64,000 nucleotides of DNA from Neocallimastix lanati (nom. inval.) (GCA_016946835.1 JACVTC010000038.1:17501-81500), one strand, 5' to 3'. Shown: positions 49,556-63,158, counted from the stretch's first letter. Numbers and translations: made by a program. The notes: generated by a model from the letters alone, not told the origin.

Positions 49556-50983
49556 GAACTTAAACATATAAAATATAAACAAATAAACTAGCAAATCAAT
49601 ATATATTTATATAAAATAAAATATTTTTTATTTAATTTTTTATTATTACATATTTATTAAAGTTTTTAAATATTTGTAAAGGTTAATAAAAATTGTTTAA
49701 AAAATTATATTTTTATTAATAATAAATCAATATTTATATAAAATTTCCAAAAATATTAATCTAAAATAAATAAGTATTTAATTAATTGTTATTTATTTTT
49801 AATAATTTCCCTAATACATATATATATTATTTATATTTTATATTTTATTTTTTATTTTATATATATATATATATTTTTATTTGAAAAAAATATCATTAAA
49901 TATAATATAAAATTTAAATTAATACTAAATAATATGGTGAACATAATTTAAATAAAAATAAAATTTGAAATAAATTTATGAACATATATAAAAAGTATCA
50001 CCTTTTTAATTAATTATTTTTATTTTTTAAATAAAAATTTCCCATGAAACGAAATCGAAATAATTTTTAAGCATTAATAATAATATTTTATATTAAAACA
50101 AAAAAATTTTAAATAATAATATAAAATTTTAATAATTTTTTGCTATTCATTGTTGAATGTAAAATTACCATTTAATAATATAATTATTCCCTTTATTTTA
50201 ATATATTTGATAATAAAAATTATTTATATTATAAAACAATTAATATATAATTGTTTTATATTTTTATTTACAATATTTTAATATTAAATATAATTCATTG
50301 CCGCTTAATATTATAAATTTTATAATATTAATTAATAATCTAATATTTAAACTTTTAAAAAAATTTTTTAATTTTATAAATAAACATTGGAAATTTTCAT
50401 TTTCATTTTCATTGCTCAAAATAGATATAAAATAAATAAACATATATATTTTTTAATAATATTTAATTTAAAATTTCCTTAAAATAAATATTTAATATTT
50501 ATAAAAATAAAAATAAAAATAAAAATAAAAAAAAAGCAATTGTTTCAATATATATTAATATAAATTTAATTAAATTTTTAATTTAAATTATTATTATATT
50601 TTCCGAAAATAGAGTTTTAGATTCATTATAGATTGTCTTCCAGTTTAATAGAAATTTAAATTCTTTTAAAATTGAATATTAAATAAAATTTTATAAATTA
50701 AACTCTATTATTATTTGTTAAGAATAATAATAATATGACATCATGTATTGTTACATTTTATATATATGCATAAAGTATAAATACTTAAATCTTTTCTCTT
50801 TTTTTTTTTTTTTTTTATATAATTATTATTATTACTATAATAACTTTAATATTAATAATTTTATATTATTTGTTTAAATATATCATATTTGTAAATATAA
50901 ATTTTAATATTATTTTTATATCATAAAGTAAATATTTTTATTATTTTTTTTTTTAAAAAAAAAAAAAAAAGCAAAAAACAAAG
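49556..50983 (+). promoter_or_regulatory. Upstream region of GH26 gene 4
   Basis: Contains the same ordered blocks as upstream of gene 3: 'gccgcttaatattata' (50300), 'cattggaaattttcattttc' (50386), the 'tccgaaaatagagtt' block (50601) and 'tataaatacttaaa' (50776), about 208 bp before the ATG. Near-identity to the gene 3 region over the last ~400 bp suggests a young duplication. Function as promoter is inferred from position. Confidence 0.55.
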
Positions 50984-52817
50984 ATGAAAACATTAAATAT
51001 ATTATTATTGTACTTATCTTTTATTATTTGTGCTTTCACTAAAGAAGGTAAATAATCAGTAGAATAATTATGCTTATTTTTGTTTATATATAAAATATTT
51101 ATATATATTTATTAATAAATTAATCAAATAATTATATTTTAAATGTATAAATGTAAACACAAAAGTTTATTATGAAGCCGAAAATGGAAAATTAAATGGT
51201 GTTACCGTTTATAAAGATCTTTCCGGTTATTCTGGTTCAGGTTATGTTGGAAGATTTGAAACTGCTGGAAATTCAGTTTCTGTAACTGTCGAAGTTTCTC
51301 AAACCGGTATGTATGATTTATCCATCATTTACTGCGGTAATATGGGTCAAAAAATAAATATTCTCAATGTTAATGGTGAAGGTGCTGGTGATATTACTTT
51401 CCCAGAAACTACAGGTTTCGAAACTTTAAATGTTGGAGCTATTTATTTAAAGGCTGGAAAGAATACCATTGGAATTACTTCTTCATGGGGTTGGATGTGG
51501 GTTGATGCTTTCGTCATTAATGATACTCCAAATGCTGCTAAAGATGTTTCTTCTAAATTAAATCCAACTTTAGTTAATCCAAAGGCTATTCCTGCTGCTA
51601 AAAAACTTTATGATTTCTTAAAATCAAATTATGGTAAAAGAATTCTTTCTGGTCAAGTCGGTGCTGCAGGTCAAGCTGGTGATGAAGGTGAAGAATTTAA
51701 ACGTATTATGAGTGCTACTGGTAAAAAGCCAGCTGTTTGGAATATGGATTTCATTTTTGAATCTAATGATTGTACTTGGAGACCAACTAATCCTGATATT
51801 ACTGAAATGGCAATTAATTGGTGGAAGAAATATCAAGGTAAAGGAATTATGTCTGCTCAATGGCATTGGAATATTGCTGGTAAAACTGGTAACTTTGCTT
51901 TCTACAAAAAAGATACCACTTTCGATCTTGAAAAAGCAGTCACCGAAGGTACTTGGGAATATGAAAAAATTATTAAAGATATTGATCGTGTTTCTGGTTT
52001 AATTAAGAAATTACAAGCTGTTAATATGCCATTAATCTGGCGTCCTCTTCATGAAAATAATGGAGATTGGTTCTGGTGGGGTAATAATCCAAAAGCTTGT
52101 GCTAAATTATGGAAAATCTTATATGAACGTATGGTTAACTATCATGGATTAAATAATTTAATTTGGCTTTGGAATGGTAATAATGATGAATATACTCCAA
52201 TTGAATACATTGATATAATTGGTGTTGATATCTATGCTGATGATCATGGACCACAAACTACAGCATACAATACTCACTTTGATTTCTATGGAGGTAAAAA
52301 AATGGTTGTTTTATCAGAAAATGGACGTATTCCAGATATTCAACAATGTGTTGACCAAGGTGCTTGGTGGGGTTATTTCCAAACTTGGAATAGTGAATTC
52401 ATTTTACAAAGCTCATATCATACTGATGCTCAACTTAAGGAATACTTTAATCATAAAATTGTTATGAATATGGATGAATTACCATCATTCAATGTCAATA
52501 GCTATGATTATCAATCTAGTGGAAGTAATGAAAATAATAATAATAATAATAATAATAATAGCAATTCAGCTGAATGTTTCTCTATTGCTCTTGGTTATCC
52601 ATGTTGTAAAGGTAATGACATTGTTTATACAGATGATGACGGTAATTGGGGTGTTGAAAACAACGAATGGTGTGGTATTAATGATAGTAAACCATCTCAA
52701 GCAGCTTGTTGGTCTCAAGCCCTTGGATATCCATGTTGTAAAACAACATCCGATGTTTATTACACTGATAATGATGGTAACTGGGGTGTAGAAAATGGAA
52801 ATTGGTGTGGTCTTTAA
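50984..52817 (+). CDS. GH26 endo-beta-mannanase with CBM35 and two dockerins (gene 4, 571 aa)
   Basis: Exons 50984-51047 and 51166-52817 (intron 118 bp) give 571 residues, with the same signal peptide as gene 3 ([19 protein letters not shown]). Modules are CBM35, GH26 with both catalytic Glu (318 and 406) intact, an Asn linker of 9 followed by Ser-Asn-Ser, and two dockerins. A handful of conservative changes separate it from gene 3 (for example Ser for Asn in 'RIMSATG', Asp for Asn in 'YADDHG'). The intron differs by about one base from that of gene 3. The 3' flank does not match genes 2 and 3, so the duplication boundary lies at or near the stop codon. Confidence 0.95.
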
Positions 52818-53420
<603 letters not shown>

Positions 53421-54510
53421 TATGAGATAACGAAATGGCCTGTAACTCTTCCTAATTCATCAATAGTAATTTCATGTGATAAAAATTATCATTCCAATCT
53501 GTATCATAATTTCTTCTTTACCTTATCGTTTCAATGTCGATGCTTTTAACAATGGTTGGACTAATGGTATTCAAATAAATTAATCCTAGTGTAAAAATCA
53601 CTAATCACAATAAATATAAAATTAGTATGAAATTCTGTATGAAATCGAGAAGACTCTCCTCAAGCTGATTGTTCCCAGTAAAAGTTTTATATAACTTCGA
53701 TGCTCGTGTTGCCAAAGCCGCCAAAATGATTGAAGAAGACTGTCCTGAAAGGTGTCCTTGTTGTTATAGACAAAATAGTAATCCTCGATTGGAACATTGG
53801 TTTTCTAAATGCTATCTTTTCCGTGAATTTCGAATGAAATATTTTAAGGATATTGAAATTCTTTATAAAATATTTTATATTATTTCTAAATATTGTCCAA
53901 TATCTAATAGTAATGTAGACACTGTTATCACAGATATGAATAATATAGAACTAAGTTCTGATTCTGATAGTAGTAACGAAGTATATAATATTAATAATAT
54001 TAACAATAGAAATAATATTGTTAATAATAGTAGAAATAGTGATAGTGAAAATAGAATTATTAATTTTAGTAATAGTGAAAATTATAATATCGTTACTTTT
54101 AATTAATAGTTCAATTGGTGAAAATCGTGGTAATTTAAGTAATTTTCTGAATAATGAGTGTGTAAATGTATATGTGATGTGGTACCGATTGTATAACTTT
54201 CTTCTTGGTGGAAGGGATGCATATATAATAGATTTAAATTATAAAAAGGAATGGAATATTTTGTTTAAGAACAAAATCATTTCTGGTGATTATTCAAAAA
54301 CGCCATTCTTGTTGTGATCTGCGGCTCTATTTACAGAAATTATACCTCGGGCTAGTACTCGGCAAGGGTTACTATTCCGAAAGTATAAGCGCAAATTAAC
54401 CAGGAGCGTCAACGCTGAAAATGCAGTAAGACAGGTTAGCAGGGCCAATGCATCTGAAGGAGAAGACCATAATTTCTTTCAGATAGTCAATTCAAACCCT
54501 AATCCATAAG
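53421..54510 (+). pseudogene. LINE copy E: C-terminal half of ORF2
   Basis: The frame 53669-54106 encodes 'YNFDARVAKAAKMIEEDCPERCPCC...RLEHWFSKCYLFREF', the CCHC finger region that aligns with copy C (47241-47400). After an Asn/Ser-rich insert and a frameshift, 54018-54317 carries 'YNFLLGGRDAY', then a stop, then 'TRSVNAENAVRQVSRANASEG' near 54400-54460. No RT motifs are left, so the copy is truncated on its 5' side, directly downstream of GH26 gene 4 and its microsatellite. Confidence 0.82.
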
Positions 54511-56132
54511 GAAGTGAGGTTCGTTGCATATAAACTTTTTTCTGAATTTATTTATACATTTATTTTTGATTATTACTTTTTATTTCATTTATTATCATGT
54601 TCAAATTGGACAAATAATATTTATTTATTTTATTAATTCTGTGTTTTTTTTATTTTTTATTAAAATTAAAAGTATTCATGTATTTTATACAAGAATAAAT
54701 AAATAAAGATTAAAGTTCACAATAATTGCGGCTATAAAAAAAAATCAGGCAGATTGTAAGATATTATTAATTAAAAATCCTTCTTTACCCCGAGTATATC
54801 TTTAAGATTTCATATACTACATAACCGCCAAGAAGGAGACACAGTACCTAAAAATTAATATTATCATCAAAATCTTCTTCTTGGACATCAGGAATGCTCA
54901 AAAATTTCTCATAAACAATCAGAAAAATTAATGAAAATATTCATCAACAAAATGATTGAATTGTTATCTAAATTCTTCAAATTTAAGATATAAAAGTATT
55001 CAATGTGTAAAACTAAATATGTTGGTATTTTCATTGATTCACATTATTCGTTTTAATTTTAGAGATATTATTAAAAAAACTAAAAAAAAAAGATTATTTT
55101 TGGACTTTATTTTTAATTGGAGTTCAATTAATTAATTAATTAAGAATTATCTTTTCTATCAAAATGATCCAAAGTAAATATAACTAATCTAAAAGATTTA
55201 TTATTTCATATTAAAAAAAAATAATCTAAAAATGAATTTAAATTTGTCATAGTTTAATATTTATATGTAAATATTTTTAAATAATGAAAAAAATAATTTT
55301 TTCTATATTAAATATTATATAAACATTATTTTTAATTATATAAAACTATTAATAATAATCATTAAATAACCTTTTTATATAATATTTTTAAAATAATACA
55401 CTGAAAATATAATATTGTAAAATGTATAAATAAATACTATTATTTGATAATATATTTATCTTATGAAAACTATTATTTTAAAATATTTAAAAAAGTTTTA
55501 AATTTTTAATATAAAATCTAATAATATAAATTATTTAATAACTTTTTTATTAGATTTAATATTAAAAATTTATAATTTTCTTTCATTATTAAAATATATA
55601 CAAATTAATTATATTTACTAAAATATTATGATGTATGAAACACGAAATACCAAATATTATCCCTAAGCTTATGAATGTTATTAAAATGATTTATAAAAAT
55701 TGTTTCAAAATATGTCATTAATTCCAAAAAGATTAATAATATAATTTACACACAAGTCTAATAAATATCATATATTTAGTTTTTTTTTTTTTAATAAAAT
55801 TTTATTTTTTAAATTTTTTTTTAAAAAAAATAATTTTTTTTATTTTATAAAATGATATAAAATGATCTTATTACTAATTCTTATATTAAAAAATATAATT
55901 TTTTTATTTTATAAAATGAATATAAAATGATCTTATTACTAATTCTTTTATTAAAAAATATTAAAGGTTTTAATAAGAAAGTTGCATGTATTTAATACTA
56001 ATATTATATTTTTTTTAAATGTAATATTAGTGATTTTAAATGAATATATAAAAAATCATTTAAAATACTAAAAAACTATCAAAAATTTAATTAACATAAT
56101 TAATAGAAAATTTTATTTTATCTAGTTATAAT
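54511..56132. other. Intergenic region with a faint RT-like trace
   Basis: Mostly A/T-rich. At about 54730-55060 the sequence is GC-richer and frames give 'SEKLMKIFINKMIELLSKFFKFKI', a stop, then 'KYSMCKTKYVGIFID', which vaguely resembles the end of a reverse-transcriptase palm ('...KC.....FLG...D'). A near-duplicate of ~45 bp ('ataaaatgatcttattacta') occurs twice at about 55855-55950. Nothing firm. Confidence 0.4.
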
Positions 56133-57942
56133 TTATTCATTAACTAAGTCTGACTCTTTTTCAATATAAGCAGCTTTAAATTCAGAATGCTGTTATTTAT
56201 TTATATATAATTCATTTATATAATACAATAATAAATTGATTAGTATTATATATATATATATTTTTTTATTTTTATTTTTATTTTTATTTTCTATTACACC
56301 AATAATTTTTTAATTTGAAAAACTTACCTTTATACCAAAAGAGAATCTTGGTGAAGTATTTTTAACAGAACGAAGATTTATATCATATGCTCCTGGTCCA
56401 GGAACAATAAATCTATTAGATCTATATTTTCTTCCTTGTGACACAACACTTCCATTTTCATCTATACCAGTTCCAATAATTTAATTTTCAAATATATTAT
56501 TGTAATAATTTATTATTATATTATTATTATTATATTATTTTATTCTTTTAATAATAAAAATATACATATAGTAGTATATTACTTATTTGACCCTTAGGAA
56601 GTGAAAATTCGTCATTATTTAAACGAGAATGTAATGAATATGATGGTGGTGCTCTTTTTGTTACATTACAATTAACTACATCATATTCAGCTGGACCTGG
56701 TGAAGTTTGAATCTCTATTTTTATTAATTAAATAATAAATGTTTAAAATTTTTATATCAAATATTATTATTAATACCAATTTTTAAATTATTAATGATAG
56801 CATTTTAATAACATAAAAATAAATATATATATATATACGTTTTCTAGGTAGTGCTGGTCTCATTGTCCATGCAGGAGTATCAGAACCAATTTTCATGTTA
56901 GTTGAATATGCTGCAGGACTTGGTGTTAAATCCACTAGTTATTATTAAATAATAAAATAATATATTACAAAAGATATATTATATATTAATAACTTTATAG
57001 TAATATATAATTTTATATAATTTATTATTGTACTTTTTGCTGCATTGTGTCTTCCTAAAAGAGAATAAGCTGGAGAAGATCTACATTTGCTTTGATAATA
57101 ATTTGAATAGGAATCTGTATATTTTATAAATTAAAAATTTTAATATTATTATAATATATATTATAAAAGAAATTAATAATTTACATTTATTTAATTCATA
57201 ATTTACATGATGCTGGTCCTGGACTGGTTGATTCTTTTTTTTTTTTTTATTTATTTTTTTTTATGAAAAATAAAATGTTAAAATTTCATTATAAAAACAT
57301 ATATTTCATTTTAAATTCATTTTAATTAGAAATTTTACCTGATTTATGTGGGAAATTTCTTCCAGCCATAGAATACGCTGGTGCTTTTGCAACACCTGTT
57401 CTTAATGCTATTGGAGTAAATTGATTTGGTCCAGGTGTCACTATAAATAAACATTTTTTTTTTTTAAAAAAAAAAAAAAAAAATGAAATCAATTTAATAA
57501 TTTAAATAATTTTGTATCAATTATAGTATGTATACATATATATAATATTTGTATTTAACATACCCATTTCTAATTAATGTTATTTAAATATATTTTAATA
57601 TATATAAATTATTTATTATTATAAATATATTATTAGATTTAATTATAAATTTAAAATTTTATATTATGATAGTTAATATACTTTTTTGAGGTTTTAATTT
57701 CATTCCAAATGAATATGAGGGTGCTGAAGATTTATTGTATTTAACATTGCCAATAGTAGATTGTAATGTGTATGCAGCTGGTCCTGGACCTATAATTATT
57801 ATTTATACTAATTTATTAATATAAAGAATTTTTTTTTTTTTTTTTCGCAAAAAATTTTAAATACTCTTTACTAACCCTTAATTCTTGCAATAATTGGAAT
57901 TTCTGGTTTTTCAGCATCGTCAATTTTTGGTAATTTTCCCAT
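56133..57942 (-). CDS. SHIPPO-repeat (ODF3/CIMAP-type) flagellar protein (264 aa, nine exons)
   Basis: Nine exons on the minus strand keep one frame: 57942-57876, 57789-57682, 57440-57339, 57233-57207, 57114-57034, 56934-56839, 56714-56592, 56461-56328 and 56189-56133, giving 264 residues. The protein carries at least five P-G-P-x-x-Y repeats of the SHIPPO type: 'GPGPAAYTL', 'TPGPNQF', 'SPGPASYSY', 'SPAAYST', 'SPGPAEYDV', 'VPGPGAYDI', alternating with 'APSYSFG', 'APAYSMA', 'SPAYSLL', 'PPSYSL', 'PRFSFG'. SHIPPO proteins bind axonemal or flagellar microtubules, which suits a fungus with motile zoospores. Phase-1 introns cut nearly every repeat at the same place. Exon 4 is only 27 nt. The donor after '...SLPK' (GTCAAA) and the following acceptor are the least certain junction. 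No membrane segment or signal peptide. No open frame long enough to notice exists without splicing. Confidence 0.85.
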
Positions 57943-59304
57943 CTTTAATATATTTTTTATTAATTTTTTATTTAAATTGTTTTTCAAAAAAAATCAAATT
58001 TTTTTTTTTTAGTTGTTTATTTAGAATAAAAAAAAAAACTTTTTTTTTTATATTGAAAAATATATATATATATTTTTATATATATTGATATATAAATTAA
58101 ATCAAATATTATATTAACTATAATTAATAATATCTATGTTTATTATAAAAAAAAAAAAGAAAGAAGAAAAAAAAAGCTTACTTTTATACAATTTTAAATC
58201 AAATAATTAAGTAAAAAATCAAAAAGAATAGTTAATTAAATACCATAATCATATGTTAATTAATGTAGTAATTTATGATAAATAATTTTAAATTAATAAA
58301 ATAATTCATAATAAATTGTAGAAATTGAAGAATTTAGATTAATTTAATGATATCTAATTTTTTTTTCAAAAATTATTTTGTTTATTTATAATTTAATCAA
58401 AAATTAGTTTGAATTTATTAATTAAATAATAATTAAGTAATTAAATTATTAAAACTATATTTTTTATAAAAAAATTTTCATACATATTTAAAAATTCTCC
58501 CTAATTATTAAAGATATATTTCATTTTAAATAATACACAATTTTTTATTATCAAATTGCAAAATGAAGTACTAATACAAATTTTTATATTTAATTATAAT
58601 TATTTGAAAAAGAATTAAATATATATATAACATATATATAATAAATGTTATTTTAATGTCATTTTAAATATCTAATAATAAAATTTTGATGAGTATATAA
58701 TACTAATAAAAAAATTTTCAATTTTATATTATTCATTTATGTATATATTTTTATTCATTTATTCATATTTATTTATTTATGTATTTATTAATATATTTAT
58801 TCATTTATGTATAATATATTTATTTATATTTATTAATATATTTATTCATTTATGTATATTTATTTATGTATTTATTAATATATTTATTCATTTATGTATA
58901 TTTATTTATTTATTTATGTATATTTATTTATTTACTTATTTATTTATTTATTTATTTTAAAGATATTTTATATTATATTTTGTAATTAATTATATTATAT
59001 AATTCTTTCTATTAATAAGTGTATCACAAAAAATGTTTTATTATTATTATATATTCATTATTTCTTAAAATTGTATTTATAATAAATAAATAAAATATAC
59101 TTAATAAAAAAGTATACATATATATTCAATTACTTATAATTCTTAATTCACTTTTTAATAATAATTTTTAATACCTATAAGTATTAATTAAAAAAATTTT
59201 CAATGTTATTTTTACAATATTTAAAATAATACAGATTTTATAATTTAAAATAAAAATTATAATAATATTCTATTTTCATTATTGTTATTATTATTTGTGT
59301 ACTT
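57943..59304. other. Intergenic region
   Basis: A/T-rich, including the presumed promoter of the SHIPPO gene and a Thr/Tyr/Ile-type simple repeat at 58735-58955 (listed separately). No gene seen. Confidence 0.7.
58735..58955 (+). repeat. Degenerate TTTA/TTCA-rich tandem repeat
   Basis: A ~220-bp stretch of variations on 'tttattcatttatgtatatt' and 'tttattaatatatttattca' repeated four to five times. The plus-strand frame through it (poly Phe/Ile/Tyr) is an artefact of the repeat. Confidence 0.8.
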
Positions 59305-59663
59305 TCATGAATAATAATCTTTCATATTTTTATTATATTGTCTTAAACCTTCTTGAAGAACTTCAACCGTCATCCCATCATCTACTAAAATAGATGTTAT
59401 TCCAATACCTTTGATATCACGAATATTTCTAATTTCATCATCAAAAAATAATATTTCATTTAAATTTATATCGAATTTTTTTGCAATTTGTTTTATATGT
59501 CTAACTTTGGATGTTGGATAGATTTCCATAGCATCTACAACATCCTTTAGAGTTTTAGAATAAATTTCAGATTTTGGAGTCTCATCTTCCTGAATAAGAG
59601 GTAATGGAATGAGTTGAACAATTTGTTCTGCCCTTTTTATATTATTAATATTTAATTTATGAA

Positions 59664-59741
<78 letters not shown>

Positions 59742-60290
59742 TTTTTATTAATAATAAATTAATTACAATTATAGTAATAATAATATTACTATTATTATTT
59801 TGTTTTACCAAGAAATAGCACCAGTTCGAGAGGCTAAACCAATTTTGATGTCGTGTCGTTTCAACGAATGAATAATTAAGGGAACGTCTTTATAGAATTT
59901 TATACGACTCCCTGAGCTTTTTTTTTTTTAATATAAAATATTTTTATAAAAACTTAATAAATTTAAAAACTTTCGTTTTTTTTTTTTTTGGAGAGATATG
60001 TTTCTTTACATTATTAAAAAAATAAATATTTTAATATTAAAATACAAACCGGTCTGTTACTACATGATTTACAATACGAAATGGAGGTCCATTTAAACAA
60101 TCTTATTATAAAGGTCAATGACAATTAAATTATACAAAAAATAATCAAAATTAGTTTAAAAAAGCAAAATAATATTAATAATAAAAAAATAAGTATTTTA
60201 CTAACCAACATATAGAGGCCACAATGTATAATCTAAATCAAATACCACTATTTTTGGTAAATACCTAAAGCCTTCAAATTCTAAAGCCAT
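59305..60290 (-). CDS. MDP-1-type magnesium-dependent HAD phosphatase (190 aa, four exons)
   Basis: Exons 60290-60206, 60101-60050, 59916-59809 and 59632-59305 join in frame to give 190 residues. HAD motifs: I 'VVFDLDYTLWP' with nucleophile Asp18 and Asp20; II around 'GLASRTG' (73-78); III Lys124 in 'EIYPTSK'; IV 'LFFDDE' (143-148). 'DYTLWPLYV', 'ASRT' and 'IFFDDE.RNI' patterns are those of magnesium-dependent phosphatase-1 (acid phosphatase-like family, found in animals, plants and fungi), which acts in the cytosol on protein phosphotyrosine or sugar phosphates in other species; the substrate here is unknown. The third intron contains a (TTA)n microsatellite on the coding strand of about 80 bp (59660-59741), which produces a spurious poly-Tyr frame fused to exon 4. 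Start codon chosen because exon 1 reads directly into motif I. Confidence 0.9.
59660..59741 (+). repeat. (ATA/TAA)n microsatellite inside the MDP-1 intron
   Basis: About 27 uninterrupted trinucleotide units in intron 3. Read on the minus strand it gives TAT codons, so poly-Tyr appears in a spurious frame joined to exon 4. Confidence 0.95.
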
Positions 60291-60884
60291 ATTTTTATAA
60301 ATATTTAAAAAAAATATTGCTGCAAAAGAAAAACTTTAAATTTAATTAAAAAAAAAAAAAAAAAAAAAAATATTTATATAAAAATTGATTTACTTAATAT
60401 ATATGTAACTTGAAATTTCATCTTTAATATATTTATTACAAAATTTACTTTTTTATTTCTTAATTTAATAGTAATTAATAAATATTTTTTATAATAAAAT
60501 AATAGTACAATAAAATAAAAATTATTATTATAAAATTATTGTTTAATAAAAACAAAATATTTTATATAATCAATAATATAAAAAAAAATATAAAAAAAAA
60601 AAAAAACTTTGTTTCGGTAATTTTGTAAACTTTAATTATTATTTTATACTCTAACTTTGTAGTTTGATACATATTGTAAATATAATAATTGATAAACCAA
60701 TGATTTGATAGAAATGTTAATGATATCACATGAACTTATGTTCTTTACCCATAAAATGAAAAACTATAATATTAAAAAAAAAATTATTAAAAATAAATTA
60801 ATAAGTGTTACCTATTATAATAAAATAAAAATTAAACTTCAATTATTCCTTTCTGAATAAACAAAATAAAATTAGTTTTTAATC
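60291..60884. other. Divergent promoter region
   Basis: About 590 bp between the start codons of the MDP-1 gene (-) and the Mss4-type gene (+), so it should hold both promoters. A/T-rich with poly(A) tracts at about 60343-60369 and 60590-60606. No specific site can be named. Confidence 0.7.
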
Positions 60885-61058
60885 ATGGTCGAATATTTAT
60901 TATATAAAGATGCAACCAAAGTTGATTTAATAGAAAAAGAAAGCAATAAGAATTCAAAAAATATCTATTGTCCAGTTTGTAATTGTATTGTTTTACTCAA
61001 AAATATGGTTATTGCTAATGAATCAAAAGATGAATTCACTGTAAGTAAATTATTTATA

Positions 61059-61089
<31 letters not shown>

Positions 61090-61540
61090 GATATTAGTAA
61101 AATATTGAAGAATAATTTTAATGAAAACATATAATAAAAATTCAATAAAAATTCAGCTAATTAAGATATATATATGATATAATATATTAACTATTAACTA
61201 TTTAAATTTTTTATAAAAGTTTTCTGTTCCATTACCAGGAAATAATGATAAAATGAATTTTTCAGAAGAATCCCCTTTCTTTTGGGAAGCTGCTAATCAA
61301 TTTACTTTTGAGGTAAACAAAAAAAATAAATTAAGTGTTAATTAATATATGAAAATTGAGAAATTAAAAAAAAACTAATTTATCATTTTTAATAACAATT
61401 AGAATGTAGGTGTTTCTAAGATTTCAGGTGATGGTAAAAGATACTTGTCATGTGCTAATTGTGATTTTGGACCTATTGGAAAAATTGAAAATCAAACTAA
61501 ATATTTAATTTCTGCAGATAGAGTTCGCTACAATAAATGA
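60885..61540 (+). CDS. Mss4/DSS4-family Rab guanine-nucleotide release factor (128 aa, three exons)
   Basis: Exons 60885-61040, 61220-61312 and 61403-61540 join in frame (introns 179 and 90 bp) to give 128 residues, close to the ~120 usual for the family. Two zinc-ligand pairs are present: C29-P-V-C32 ('IYCPVC') and C100-A-N-C103 ('LSCANC'), the four-Cys site of Mss4/RABIF and yeast DSS4. The central segment 'FWEAANQFTFENVGVSKISGDGKRYLSCANCDFGPIG' also follows family layout. Known members bind nucleotide-free Rab proteins, acting as a slow exchange factor or a holdase chaperone on exocytic Rabs, in the cytosol. It shares the divergent promoter region with the MDP-1 gene. No damage seen. Start is the only in-frame ATG near the beginning of exon 1. 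Confidence 0.9.
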
Positions 61541-63158
61541 AGCTAATGCAATTTAGTTAATTATATTTTAATGAAACTTTTTTTATTTTTCTCATTCAAA
61601 TAAATAATTATTGGTTTATATTTATGAATTTGAATTATTAATTAAATTCCTCAACTTTATTAAAAAATAATAAAACTAAACATTGTATTTCCTATTAAAA
61701 CTTAATTTAATATAAATAAATATAAATAATAAATAACAAATAACATATAAATTAAAATAAACATTTTCACTAATTTATATTTATTCTTCTTTTAATTGGT
61801 TTTTAAAAAAAAAATAAATAAAAAAAAAAAAAAAATATTTAATAATAAAATATTTAATTATAATATACACATAAAAAATGAATCTGTGATGATGAAAAGT
61901 TCTTGTTATGCCTAAATTTAGATTAATTATTCAAAATAAGATACAATAAAATAAAAAATAAAAAATAAAAATAAAAGAATATAATACAAAAACAATATAA
62001 TAAATTATATTGGATTATATTGTAATATAATATAACTTTATATAAATAATAAAAAATTTAAATAATAAAATCCAAATAATAAAATTGGTTGATAATAATA
62101 TGATATTTTTTTATATAATAAATTAAATTTTTTAAAATTATTAAAATTAAATGACTGTTAATATTCATAGTAAATTACAGTTTGATATAAGTTATTATTG
62201 ATTTTTGTTTCATAGATTAACTAATAATAATAAGAATTAAAATAAAAAATAAAAAATAAAGTAAAAAAAAAAAAAAAAATAGAATAAATATAATATTAAA
62301 TATTTAAAAAAAAATTAGCATTATTTATTTTTAAATGAAAGGTTGTTCAACGTTAAGAAAAAATATTGTATATTGTATATTATGAATATAATACTTTCAA
62401 TAATAATTTAGTTTTTTGTTTCTTGATTTAAATAAGTTTTAATACTTATATATTTTTCTTATATGTTTTAAATGTGTTTAGGTTATGACTTTTTTTTTAT
62501 ACTATTAATTAACATGAAAGAAAATTTAAGATTATATTAAAAAACATTAATTTAAACCAATCAAAAATTTAAAATACTTTATTGTTATTATAATTTTCTA
62601 ATTATAAATTTTTTCAAATTTTATATTAAATAATAACAATAATAATAATAATAATAAATTATTAAATTTATTTATTATTACATTATTTTTTTTTTTTTTG
62701 TACAAATTAATATGCAATTCTCGTTGATATCTTGTTAATATCTTTAAGATAAATATTTATATAATGAATTATATCAAATAAAATATAATAATAATTTTTA
62801 ACATTATTTTAATCATATAATATATTACAATTAATAATTTTGTAGATTTTAAAATGATTTTTCAAAATTACTCTTAAAACTTAAATAAAAAGTTATATAT
62901 ATATATATATATATATTATATTTCATAAATATAATGAATTTCATTAGATATTATCATTTTTCTAATAGTTCGAAATTTATATAGTAATTCAATTTTTTTT
63001 TTCTTTAAATGATGATTATAATATTTTACCAATTAAATTTTTAATTTTTTCTTTTTTTTTTATTTATTTAAAAGAATATCATATATAAAAAATAATTATA
63101 AATACTTTAGACATTGATAATTATTTAAAAAAAAATATTATATTTAATTTAAAAATCT
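61541..63158. other. AT-rich intergenic region
   Basis: About 1.6 kb with A-tracts, an AAT run near 62640-62656 and an AT run near 62897-62916. No coding sequence, tRNA or transposon motif was recognised. Confidence 0.7.

Noticed and set aside
59640-59811. Poly-Tyr N-terminus in front of the MDP-1 last exon
   Set aside because: This is intron 3 read through its microsatellite; splicing at 59632/59809 restores the HAD phosphatase frame.
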